A DNA stretch of 5,119 bases from CAZPBC01 sp964584775. GTDB taxonomy: Bacteria; Chlamydiota; Chlamydiia; Chlamydiales; SLFE01. The stretch spans positions 1 to 5,119 of the forward strand of contig CAZPBC010000070.1 of the NCBI GenBank assembly GCA_964584775.1. The letters run 5' to 3'. The position numbers and the translations under genes are program-made. Shown in pieces: positions 1 through 5,119 of this stretch. How positions within the stretch are numbered: position 1 is the first letter of the stretch; each line of letters starts with the position of its first letter. The notes beneath the pieces are model-generated. The model was not told the origin of the DNA. It made no database searches and saw nothing but the letters and a program-made list of their open reading frames with translations.

Positions 1-474
1 TATTCACTTCCACATATGCTTGTCGTGATCATCATATCTGTTGCTTTGGGGACAGGACTCACCTCCATCATCCTTTCGATTGCTTTCCTGGCTTGGATTC
101 CAATGGCCCGTATCATTCGAGCAGATGTACGCACGATCATGCAAAAGGATTTTCTTTTCAGCGCCGAGGCGCTAGGTGTCAGCCGCCTTCAAATCTTAAA
201 GAAACACATTCTCCCCAATGCTGTCGGCTCGATCATCGTTACTGCAACGATGACCATTCCAAAAGCGATTTTCCTTGAGGCCTTTTTAAGCTTTCTGGGT
301 CTCGGTGTGGAACCTCCCTTAGCTAGCTGGGGAACTATTGCGGCTGAGGCGGTTTCTTTTATTGAGTACCACCCCTACCGGCTTTTCATTCCAGCGGGGA
401 TGATGTCCCTTACGATCTTCTCCCTCAACCTCCTTTCAGACCGACTACAAAAAAAACTGATCTTAAAGGTGTAA
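1..474 (+). CDS. oppC: OppC-type peptide ABC transporter permease, 5'-truncated by the window edge
   Basis: This is the C-terminal part of a membrane-spanning permease subunit of an oligopeptide/dipeptide ABC importer (BPD_transp_1 family). The open frame runs from base 1 without an upstream stop, so the apparent ATG at base 16 is internal. About 157 residues are visible against roughly 280-300 in a typical OppC, so the N-terminal half lies outside. The visible part starts with a hydrophobic segment. It continues with the cytoplasmic EAA loop that docks on the ATPases (bases about 163-219, EALGV...ILKKHILPN, with the conserved Gly and the H-x-LP end). Then come a hydrophobic stretch with SFLGLGVEPP and ASWG, both typical of OppC/DppC, and a final membrane helix near the C-terminus. 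The TAA stop is separated from the oppD ATG by one base, so the genes share an operon. OppC versus DppC cannot be decided from this sequence, and substrate specificity is set mainly by a binding protein not seen here. Confidence 0.93.
   Translation, partial: YSLPHMLVVIIISVALGTGLTSIILSIAFLAWIPMARIIRADVRTIMQKDFLFSAEALGVSRLQILKKHILPNAVGSIIVTATMTIPKAIFLEAFLSFLGLGVEPPLASWGTIAAEAVSFIEYHPYRLFIPAGMMSLTIFSLNLLSDRLQKKLILKV
465..471 (+). promoter_or_regulatory. Shine-Dalgarno sequence of oppD
   Basis: AAAGGTG lies inside the last codons of oppC, with its AGG core six bases before the oppD ATG at 476. It supports that start and suggests translation of oppD is coupled to termination on oppC. Confidence 0.6.
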
Positions 475-475
475 C

Positions 476-1465
476 ATGAATCAACCTCTTCTAGAAATCC
501 AAAACCTCTCATTAAGTGTCGAACAAGATCAGCAAAACGTAAATATTCTGCACAATATATCGATGAAGGTTATGGATAAGGAGATTGTTGGGCTAGTTGG
601 AGAAACAGGTTCCGGAAAAAGCTCGCTTTCGAAGGCGATCATGCGCTTGCAAGTCACCTCTGGAAAGGAGCATGTCTCAGGCCACATCCTCTTCGAGGGT
701 ATGGACTTAATCAAAGCCAACACCCAAACGATGGAGTCGATCAGAGGAGCCAAGATAGGGATGATTTTTCAAGATCCTCTATCAGCACTCAACCCTGTCA
801 TCACCATCGGCGATCAACTCATTGAAACCATCGTCAAGCATCGGAAGGCTCCCAAGGACGAAGCCTTCAATAAAGCAGTCGAAATCCTCTTTCACCTCGG
901 CATCACGCATCCTCTGATGCGCATGCACCAGTACTCCTACGAGATCAGCGGTGGGATGAGAAAAAGAATTGCGATTGCTATCGCTATATCTTGCCATCCT
1001 AAACTGATCATTGCTGACGAGTCCACCTCTTCCCTGGATGTCATCACAGAATCACAAGTGTTAAGACTCTTAAAAAATTTAGACACTTCGGTCCTTTTCA
1101 TCTCACACGACCTCCATCTGACTTCAAAAATCTCGGATAGAATTTATGTGATGTATGCAGGTTCGATTGTAGAAACAGGAAACACAAATCAGATTTTCAA
1201 AAGCCCAAAGCACCCTTACACACAACTCCTTCTCGCCTCGTGCCCACGACTCGCAAAACAAAAAAGTGGTCCATTGATTGTCATCCCAGGGGTCCCTCCT
1301 CTTCCAGAAACTCGCCCCAAAGCTTGTGCCTTTCATCCACGCTGTCCCAAAGCGATGCAAATATGCAGTGAGCACGATCCATCAAAAGATCCTGAGTTGA
1401 AAGTTCCCTGCTGGCTCTATCATCCCACTTACCAAGGTTCTCTCCAAAAATGTCAAATCAACTAA
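476..1465 (+). CDS. oppD: OppD-type ATP-binding subunit of peptide ABC transporter
   Basis: This 329-residue protein is one of the two cytoplasmic ATPases that power peptide import; it would pair with the OppF encoded next and dock on the OppB/OppC permeases. Visible in order are Walker A GETGSGKS (42-49), the Q-loop IFQDPLSALNP with Gln99, the signature ISGGMRKR (157-164, close to LSGGMRQR), and Walker B LIIADES (177-183, catalytic Glu182). The D-loop SSLD (185-188) and switch His211 in FISHDL follow. The C-terminal oligopeptide-transporter extension has PGVPP (271-275) and four cysteines, Cys284, Cys290, Cys297 and Cys312. This pattern binds [4Fe-4S] in some characterised DppD/OppD proteins; cluster binding here is inference. 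The Ser after DE, where most family members have Pro, is a mild oddity. Length is normal. The ATG at 476 has a good ribosome site, and the 3' end overlaps oppF by 16 bases. Confidence 0.96.
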   Translation: MNQPLLEIQNLSLSVEQDQQNVNILHNISMKVMDKEIVGLVGETGSGKSSLSKAIMRLQVTSGKEHVSGHILFEGMDLIKANTQTMESIRGAKIGMIFQDPLSALNPVITIGDQLIETIVKHRKAPKDEAFNKAVEILFHLGITHPLMRMHQYSYEISGGMRKRIAIAIAISCHPKLIIADESTSSLDVITESQVLRLLKNLDTSVLFISHDLHLTSKISDRIYVMYAGSIVETGNTNQIFKSPKHPYTQLLLASCPRLAKQKSGPLIVIPGVPPLPETRPKACAFHPRCPKAMQICSEHDPSKDPELKVPCWLYHPTYQGSLQKCQIN

Positions 1466-2403
1466 TTCAACTTTCTCAAGTCTCCAAAACTTTCCATACC
1501 CGAGGAGTATCTGTCCATGCCCTTCGCAGTGTTGACTTTGAGATCTATCCAATGGAAATCATTGGTCTTGTTGGGATTAGCGGATCTGGAAAAACAACAC
1601 TCGCTCGTATCTTATCAGCGCTCAGCTCGCCAGACCACGGTGAACTCTTTTTTCAAGGAAAAAATTATAAGAATATGAACAGAGGTGAGCGCTTCGAATT
1701 TAAGCGCCACGTCCAAATGGTTTTTCAGGACCCTTACAGCTCTCTGAATCCAAAGATGACAGTGTTTGACCTGGTTGCAGAACCTCTATTCACACACTGG
1801 AACTTAAGCCAGAGGGAAACAGAGAAGAAAGTGCAACAGGCTCTCTCCTCAGTCGGCCTCGACCTATTGACTCTTAGCTGCTACCCAGAAGAGCTAAGCG
1901 GAGGAGCCCGCCAACGAGTCGCCATTGCGAGAGCCCTCATTCTTGAGCCTAGCTTGTTAATTCTAGATGAAGCAGTCTCAACGTTGGATGCATCGGTACA
2001 AGCACAGGTCATCAACCTGCTCAAAGAGAGCCATCAGAAAAAGCAAATGACTATCCTCTTCATCTCGCATGACCTCGCTGTCGTAAAATACCTCTCCACA
2101 AAGACAGCAGTCTTGCATCAAGGCTCCATTATTGAAATCCAACCCACCGACAAACTCTTTGAATCTCCCCTACACCCCCTGACAAAGTCGATGCTAGATG
2201 CTCTCAAACCCGCTGAGAAAACAGAAGCCCTTCACGTTCTACCACCCACTCTTGGTACGGACGCCTCTGAGTCTGCAGAAGATTTATCTAGGTGTGTCCA
2301 CTCAGACCTCTGCCCTCATGTCCACAGTGCCTGTCTAACCTCCCCTCCTGATATGGTCTCTATGGGTGGCGACCGCTTTGTCAGTTGTTACCTTCATGAT
2401 TGA
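1450..2403 (+). CDS. oppF: OppF-type ATP-binding subunit of peptide ABC transporter
   Basis: This 317-residue protein is the second ATPase of the peptide importer and the presumed heterodimer partner of OppD. It has Walker A GISGSGKTT (42-50), the Q-loop VFQDPYSSLNP with Gln93, and a canonical LSGGARQR signature (149-156). Walker B is LLILDEA (169-175, catalytic Glu174), the D-loop is STLD (177-180), and the switch is His207 in FISHDL. FQDPYSSLNP and the following region resemble OppF/DppF more than OppD. The C-terminal extension carries Cys282, Cys288, Cys295 and Cys313 (spacing x5, x6, x17), nearly the OppD arrangement, so it may also hold an Fe-S cluster. The start lies inside the last codons of oppD; the nearest purine-rich site, AAGG at 1434-1437, is rather far (12 bases), so coupling to oppD translation is likely. 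It is the last gene of the operon in this direction and faces pfp. Confidence 0.95.
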   Translation: MSNQLIQLSQVSKTFHTRGVSVHALRSVDFEIYPMEIIGLVGISGSGKTTLARILSALSSPDHGELFFQGKNYKNMNRGERFEFKRHVQMVFQDPYSSLNPKMTVFDLVAEPLFTHWNLSQRETEKKVQQALSSVGLDLLTLSCYPEELSGGARQRVAIARALILEPSLLILDEAVSTLDASVQAQVINLLKESHQKKQMTILFISHDLAVVKYLSTKTAVLHQGSIIEIQPTDKLFESPLHPLTKSMLDALKPAEKTEALHVLPPTLGTDASESAEDLSRCVHSDLCPHVHSACLTSPPDMVSMGGDRFVSCYLHD

Positions 2404-2457
2404 AAGTGGGAAGAAACCATTTTCAGTGAGTCTAAAAGCTCAGAAAAAATATGCAGG

Positions 2458-3936
2458 CTATGTAAATTGAATAGGATCAGGATAGAGGAAGTGATCTCCC
2501 CTTTGCCAGCCTTCTCGTAAACTTTGAAACTTCTTAAACTGTGCCCCATGAAGGTCCACCAAAGCCTTTTGAATCACTGCTTTCATCTTTCCTTTTCGTT
2601 CCTCCAACACCATCAAAGACGCTAGAGGAGCAACCACAGGAATCCACTGGACAGCGGGTTGATTCAAGTTGCGCAGTCCAACCATATACCCATTTTTTTC
2701 AGAAGCAATGCATTTACCTGCGAGCAGCCCTAGGGCGTACGTATAGGTCGCGTCAAATGGGCTAGGTCTTGCTGAACGCCCTTCGTAACCTAAAAAGAGG
2801 GGCTGCGCCGAAAACTTCCCTTTAAAAGATCGTACTTTCAACTCTTTCTTGCACATTTCTAATAAAAGGCGGTCGCTTTCAATTTTCGAAACTTGGACAT
2901 TTCCATGGGGATCTCTCTCTAGTTTTATCTGTTTTTGAAACGATAAAGGGAGAGATTCAAAGAGTTGTTGAGATTCTGGAGTGAGCTCCTCCTGAGCATC
3001 AGATAAGGAACGGTTTAACTCTAAGATAAGCTGCTTCATCTCTGGAATAAACTCAACAATTCCTTCAGGTATCAGGATGACTCCATAGTTTTTTCCAGCA
3101 GCTGAGCGTTGCTCAATCAAATTCACAAGTTGATCAATTAGATCACTAAGCTTCCACTGTTCAGCTTCAACCTCTTCACTGATAAATGCCAATGTTGGGT
3201 GGGTCTTGAGAGCACACTCCAAGACAATATGAGAAGCAGCCCTTCCCATCAGTTTAATAAAAAAATAGTATTTGCCTGCTGAAAGTGCATCTCGTGCAAT
3301 ATTTCCAATCGTCGCACTATAGGTCTTTGTTGCAGTGTCAAAACCAAATGAAGTCTCTACGAAAGCATTTTTTAAGTCTCCATCAATCGTTTTAGGCACC
3401 CCGATCACAGAGCAAGGAATCCCCTCTGCTTCAAACTCCTCTCCTAAAAATGCAGCATTCGTATTGGAGTCATCACCACCTATAATGACCAGGCCATCCA
3501 GGCCAAGCTTTTGGACAACCCGTTTTGACTGTGCAATTTGTTCTTCGGTTTCTACCTTATCTCTTCCTGAACCTAAAAGATCAAAGCCACCCTGGTCACG
3601 ATAACCATCTAAGAGCTCTCTCGTGAGAATTTTATAGTTTCCCAAAATAAGTCCAATCGGCCCTCCTAGGAAACCGTATAGAGTCACTTGTTCTGCGAGC
3701 TGGTGAAGACTATCAAAGAGTCCAGCGATGACATTGTGCCCTCCCGATGCTTGCCCACCAGAAAAGAGAACTCCCACCTTCAGCTCTTTTCGTCTGCTCG
3801 TGACACCTTCGATAAGCTTCAAAGGTCTTCTTTTAGAAAGATGTGGGAGGATACTTTGAATTTCAGGAAGGACTGGTGCCGGCTCATCCAGATCTACAAA
3901 TTTCGTCTTGAGTAATGCGTGGGTGTCGAAGTTCAC
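2458..3936 (-). CDS. pfp: Pyrophosphate--fructose 6-phosphate 1-phosphotransferase (PPi-dependent phosphofructokinase, long/plant-beta-like clade)
   Basis: This cytoplasmic glycolytic enzyme reversibly phosphorylates fructose 6-phosphate to fructose 1,6-bisphosphate using pyrophosphate. From the GTG start it is 492 residues. The motifs are GGQASGGHN (60-68, phosphate loop), GGDDSNTNA (153-161), PKTIDGDL (181-188, catalytic Asp185), MGR (230-232), PEG (290-292) and GYEGR (383-387). Asp156 in GGDD and Lys182 in PKTIDGD replace the glycines of ATP-dependent enzymes (GGDGS, PGTIDND); these two residues are the known markers of PPi specificity. The insert near LTPESQQLFESLP belongs to the long PFP clade, whose members are usually about 550 residues, so this is a little short. 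I prefer the GTG start: AGGAG lies five bases upstream and GTGA overlaps the hydrolase stop. An ATG at 3954 would add six residues but lacks a ribosome site. Chlamydial pfkA annotations refer to this type. Confidence 0.95.
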   Translation of the reverse strand: MNFDTHALLKTKFVDLDEPAPVLPEIQSILPHLSKRRPLKLIEGVTSRRKELKVGVLFSGGQASGGHNVIAGLFDSLHQLAEQVTLYGFLGGPIGLILGNYKILTRELLDGYRDQGGFDLLGSGRDKVETEEQIAQSKRVVQKLGLDGLVIIGGDDSNTNAAFLGEEFEAEGIPCSVIGVPKTIDGDLKNAFVETSFGFDTATKTYSATIGNIARDALSAGKYYFFIKLMGRAASHIVLECALKTHPTLAFISEEVEAEQWKLSDLIDQLVNLIEQRSAAGKNYGVILIPEGIVEFIPEMKQLILELNRSLSDAQEELTPESQQLFESLPLSFQKQIKLERDPHGNVQVSKIESDRLLLEMCKKELKVRSFKGKFSAQPLFLGYEGRSARPSPFDATYTYALGLLAGKCIASEKNGYMVGLRNLNQPAVQWIPVVAPLASLMVLEERKGKMKAVIQKALVDLHGAQFKKFQSLREGWQRGDHFLYPDPIQFT

Positions 3937-4721
3937 AGTGTCTCCTGAAACCATTTGAGTGTTTCAGAAAGCAGCATCTCCTGCTCGGCTACGCAACCAA
4001 AATCATGATCGCTCGATGGGAGTAGAAGAGTCCGCGTTTCTCCCTCAGCCCCCTCTCTCTTACGAATATAGTGCTGTTGATGTTCTGGATGGACAGACGA
4101 ATCTCTTTCTCCGTGGATAGATAAAAAGGGTTTGGATTGGATCTGGGACAACGCCTCTTCGATGTTCAATGTCACAAACTCTTTGATGAGTTCTTGGTGA
4201 ATGACAACTCCATTGAACTCGATATTTTTATGGAAATCTTCTTGATCGAGCTTATGCAAAAGCTGCTCAGCCCAAGGCTTAGCTCCAAAAGGAGACGCCC
4301 ATTGAGCTACAGAACGGATGAAAGGGATTTCTTGTGCTGTCAAGACACCGACCACTCCACCTAAGGACTTCCCTAGAATACCAACACGGCTTTCATCCAA
4401 CTGGGGATGTTTTTCAATCATGGAAAAAACAGTCTGGGCATCAGAAACCTGAGTCGACAAAGTCATTTTCTGGAAAGCACCTTCACTATCGCCACTCCCC
4501 CTAAAGTCAAAGCGGACAGAGGCAATGCCCGATCGAGACAGGCGCTCTGCTAATTCAACAAAAAGGCGGTAGCGCCCTACCTTATTTCCACCAAGACCGT
4601 GGAAGAAAAGGACCACTGGAGCCACTCGTGTCTTCTCTGGCAGGTGAAGGACCCCGAAAAGATTGGAGCCTTCATTCTCAAGTAAAAAGGGTTTACGAGC
4701 CTCGAATGAGTTTTGCTTCAT
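3933..4721 (-). CDS. Alpha/beta hydrolase (serine hydrolase, predicted esterase/acylhydrolase type)
   Basis: This 262-residue protein has the full set of alpha/beta-hydrolase landmarks. They are oxyanion-hole HGLGGNK (41-47), FDFRGSGDSEG (71-81) typical of the lipase/esterase-like branch, and nucleophile elbow GKSLGG (117-122, Ser119). The acid is likely Asp207 in HGERDSSV (203-210), and the base is His239 in SSDHDFG. No signal peptide or membrane helix is seen, so it is probably cytoplasmic. Substrate is unknown; related chlamydial proteins are annotated only as hydrolase or acyltransferase family. It is the first gene of a two-gene unit with pfp, and its TGA overlaps the pfp GTG as GTGA. 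From memory the same pairing occurs in Chlamydia trachomatis (CT206 beside CT205), which suggests a conserved but undefined link to PPi-dependent glycolysis. The ATG at 4721 is the only reasonable start, with an in-frame stop upstream at 4748-4746. Its GGAG is only one base away, unusually close. Confidence 0.9.
   Translation of the reverse strand: MKQNSFEARKPFLLENEGSNLFGVLHLPEKTRVAPVVLFFHGLGGNKVGRYRLFVELAERLSRSGIASVRFDFRGSGDSEGAFQKMTLSTQVSDAQTVFSMIEKHPQLDESRVGILGKSLGGVVGVLTAQEIPFIRSVAQWASPFGAKPWAEQLLHKLDQEDFHKNIEFNGVVIHQELIKEFVTLNIEEALSQIQSKPFLSIHGERDSSVHPEHQQHYIRKREGAEGETRTLLLPSSDHDFGCVAEQEMLLSETLKWFQETL
3941..3946 (-). promoter_or_regulatory. Shine-Dalgarno sequence deciding the pfp start
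   Basis: On the - strand AGGAGA lies within the last codons of the hydrolase gene. Five bases separate AGGAG from the GTG at 3936-3934. It is downstream of the ATG at 3954, so it can serve only the GTG, which makes a GTG start with stop/start coupling the better model. Confidence 0.7.
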
Positions 4722-4956
4722 ACTCCGATTTTTTGGGAGGAGAGATCAAAAATCAAGAAAATAAGGCTATTTAGGAGAAAAAGTCTGAATTAGAGAGGTT
4801 TCAAGCAGTGTTATGAGAGACACGCAACATGAGCTTTTCGTGATCCTCAAAAGAGCTCTCTTTCGTTGAGAAGCGAAGCCCCTTCCCTGCGAGAGAGTTC
4901 AGTCGCATTGATAACGAGTTTACTCCATTTTCGCAGGTGTTTTGAAACATTCAAGT
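4722..4956. other. Gene-free intergenic block with short inverted repeats
   Basis: This stretch lies between the 3' end of the tRNA-Met gene and the hydrolase start; both flanking genes are on the - strand. I see no credible protein gene in it. It holds several short inverted repeats. One is TTGAA-ACA-TTCAA (4942-4954), directly after the tRNA. Another is CCTGCGA/TCGCAGG (4886-4892 and 4931-4937). A third is a hairpin at 4846-4870 with arms CTCA and TGAG outside and TCTTT and AAAGA inside. A fourth, with arms CTCC/GGAG (4723-4726 and 4736-4739), includes the only Shine-Dalgarno-like bases of the hydrolase gene. The promoter of the hydrolase-pfp unit should be here, but no good -35/-10 pair stands out. 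The block may also contain the tRNA 3'-processing or termination region. Confidence 0.5.
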
Positions 4957-5029
4957 TAGCGGCACCTGGACTCGAACCAGGGACAAACGGATTATGATTC
5001 CGTTGCTCTACCAACTGAGCTATACCGCC
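4957..5029 (-). tRNA. tRNA-Met (CAT), elongator type
   Basis: This is a complete 73-base tRNA gene ending at the discriminator A. The acceptor stem GGCGGTA/TGCCGCT pairs throughout, with G1-U72 and U6-G67 wobbles. The D-arm is GCTC-AGTTGGTA-GAGC, the anticodon stem ACGGA/TCCGT, and the loop ATCATAA, with anticodon CAT at 4996-4994. The T-arm is CCTGG-TTCGAGT-CCAGG. The C11-G24 D-stem pair and the lack of three consecutive G-C pairs in the anticodon stem mark it as an elongator. A CAT anticodon could also be the lysidine-modified tRNA-Ile2. I prefer Met from overall appearance, but this is not certain. CCA is not encoded. A32 is unusual, since a pyrimidine is common there. Confidence 0.93.
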
Positions 5030-5030
5030 C

Positions 5031-5054
5031 ATGAGAAAAAACGATGAGAAAAAA
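5031..5054. repeat. Tandem 11-base direct repeat in the tRNA spacer
   Basis: ATGAGAAAAAA occurs perfectly at 5031-5041 and 5044-5054 (period 13). The two copies fill almost the whole spacer between the two tRNA genes. On the transcribed strand each copy reads TTTTTTCTCAT, so a T-run directly follows the 3' end of the initiator tRNA and a second copy precedes the elongator tRNA. It may be a processing spacer or the trace of a small duplication. Confidence 0.7.
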
Positions 5055-5119
5055 TAGCGGGGGGAGGATTCGAACCTCCGACCTTTGGGTTATGAGCCCA
5101 ACGAGCTAACCCCTGCTCC
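5055..5119 (-). tRNA. Initiator tRNA-fMet (CAT), 5' end cut by the window edge
   Basis: Positions 9-73 of the tRNA are present; the first eight bases lie beyond the window. The D-arm is GAGC-AGGGGTTA-GCTC, the anticodon stem TTGGG/CCCAA, and the loop CTCATAA, with anticodon CAT at 5094-5092. The T-arm is GGAGG-TTCGAAT-CCTCC, followed by CCCCGCT and discriminator A. Two bacterial initiator hallmarks are visible: three consecutive G-C pairs at the base of the anticodon stem, and the A11-U24 pair in the D-stem. The third, an unpaired 1-72, cannot be checked because base 1 is missing; base 72 is U, where E. coli has A. CCA is not encoded. Confidence 0.92.

Noticed and set aside
93..278. 61-codon + strand frame inside oppC
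   Set aside because: It is a shifted frame within the conserved permease sequence that contains the EAA loop; no independent evidence.
2404..2457. Possible terminator between the convergent oppF and pfp genes (TGAG...CTCA at 2427-2442 with an A-run at 2444-2449)
   Set aside because: The stem is only four or five pairs, and the A/T run is on the wrong side for either strand: it follows as A on + and precedes the stem as T on -. I do not call a terminator.
3335..3604. 89-codon + strand frame inside pfp, and other overlapping frames (for example 529-753, 782-997, 1124-1375, 2541-2765, 3688-3915, 4137-4364)
   Set aside because: All lie antisense to genes with clear family motifs, have no domain signature of their own, and are expected by-products of coding sequence.
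4776..4804. Promoter for the hydrolase-pfp unit: TTGAAA at 4804-4799 on the - strand
   Set aside because: At 17-base spacing the -10 position reads TTTTCT, only three of six matches to TATAAT. Not convincing.
4813..4869. Short + strand frame of 18 codons starting at the ATG at 4813
   Set aside because: Too short, no ribosome site, no recognisable product, and it lies in the hairpin-rich intergenic block.
4847..5032. 61-residue open frame on the - strand beginning MGGIAQLVEQ
   Set aside because: Its first part is the translation of the tRNA-Met gene (the well-known GIAQLVEQ...GSSPGAA false product). The rest has no recognisable domain or ribosome site.
1..5119. Mobile, defence or CRISPR system
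   Set aside because: No transposase, integrase, CRISPR repeats, toxin-antitoxin pair or defence gene is present. The coding content is a peptide transporter, a glycolytic enzyme, a hydrolase and tRNAs.

Overview
The window looks like a piece of chromosome from the phylum Chlamydiae, probably an environmental or amoeba-associated lineage rather than a human Chlamydia species. The main grounds are two. First, a peptide-ABC-transporter block (oppC-oppD-oppF) lies beside a pyrophosphate-dependent phosphofructokinase gene paired with an alpha/beta hydrolase. From memory, a similar neighbourhood exists in Chlamydia trachomatis (opp genes near CT198-CT202, then CT205 pfkA, CT206 hydrolase, CT207 pfkA). 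Second, the tRNA genes do not encode CCA. The base composition appears moderate. The assignment is inference from gene content and recalled gene order; no search was run.

Left half, + strand (1-2403): the 3' half of an oppC-type permease gene, then oppD and oppF. They are packed as one operon: a 1-base gap between oppC and oppD and a 16-base overlap between oppD and oppF. Together they encode one transmembrane subunit and the two ATPases of an oligopeptide/dipeptide importer. The binding protein, the other permease and the promoter must lie upstream of the window. Both ATPases end in a four-cysteine cluster of the kind that binds [4Fe-4S] in some Opp/Dpp ATPases.

Middle, - strand (2458-4721): a two-gene unit converging on the opp operon. 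It is transcribed from an alpha/beta-hydrolase gene (3933-4721) into a pyrophosphate--fructose-6-phosphate phosphotransferase gene (pfp). The two genes most likely overlap by a GTGA stop/start junction, with a strong AGGAG just upstream of the GTG. The 54-base gap between the convergent oppF and pfp stops shows no convincing terminator.

Right end, - strand (4722-5119): about 235 bases without a recognisable gene, containing several short inverted repeats. Upstream of it is a tandem of two CAU-anticodon tRNA genes: a complete elongator-type tRNA-Met, and an initiator tRNA-fMet cut by the window edge. A spacer with a perfect 11-base direct repeat separates them.

No phage, transposase, CRISPR, toxin-antitoxin or defence genes are visible. 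This is mostly ordinary housekeeping sequence. The points worth checking are the pfp start codon, the Fe-S-type cysteine clusters, the possible loss or relocation of a second pfp copy next to the hydrolase, and the structured intergenic block.
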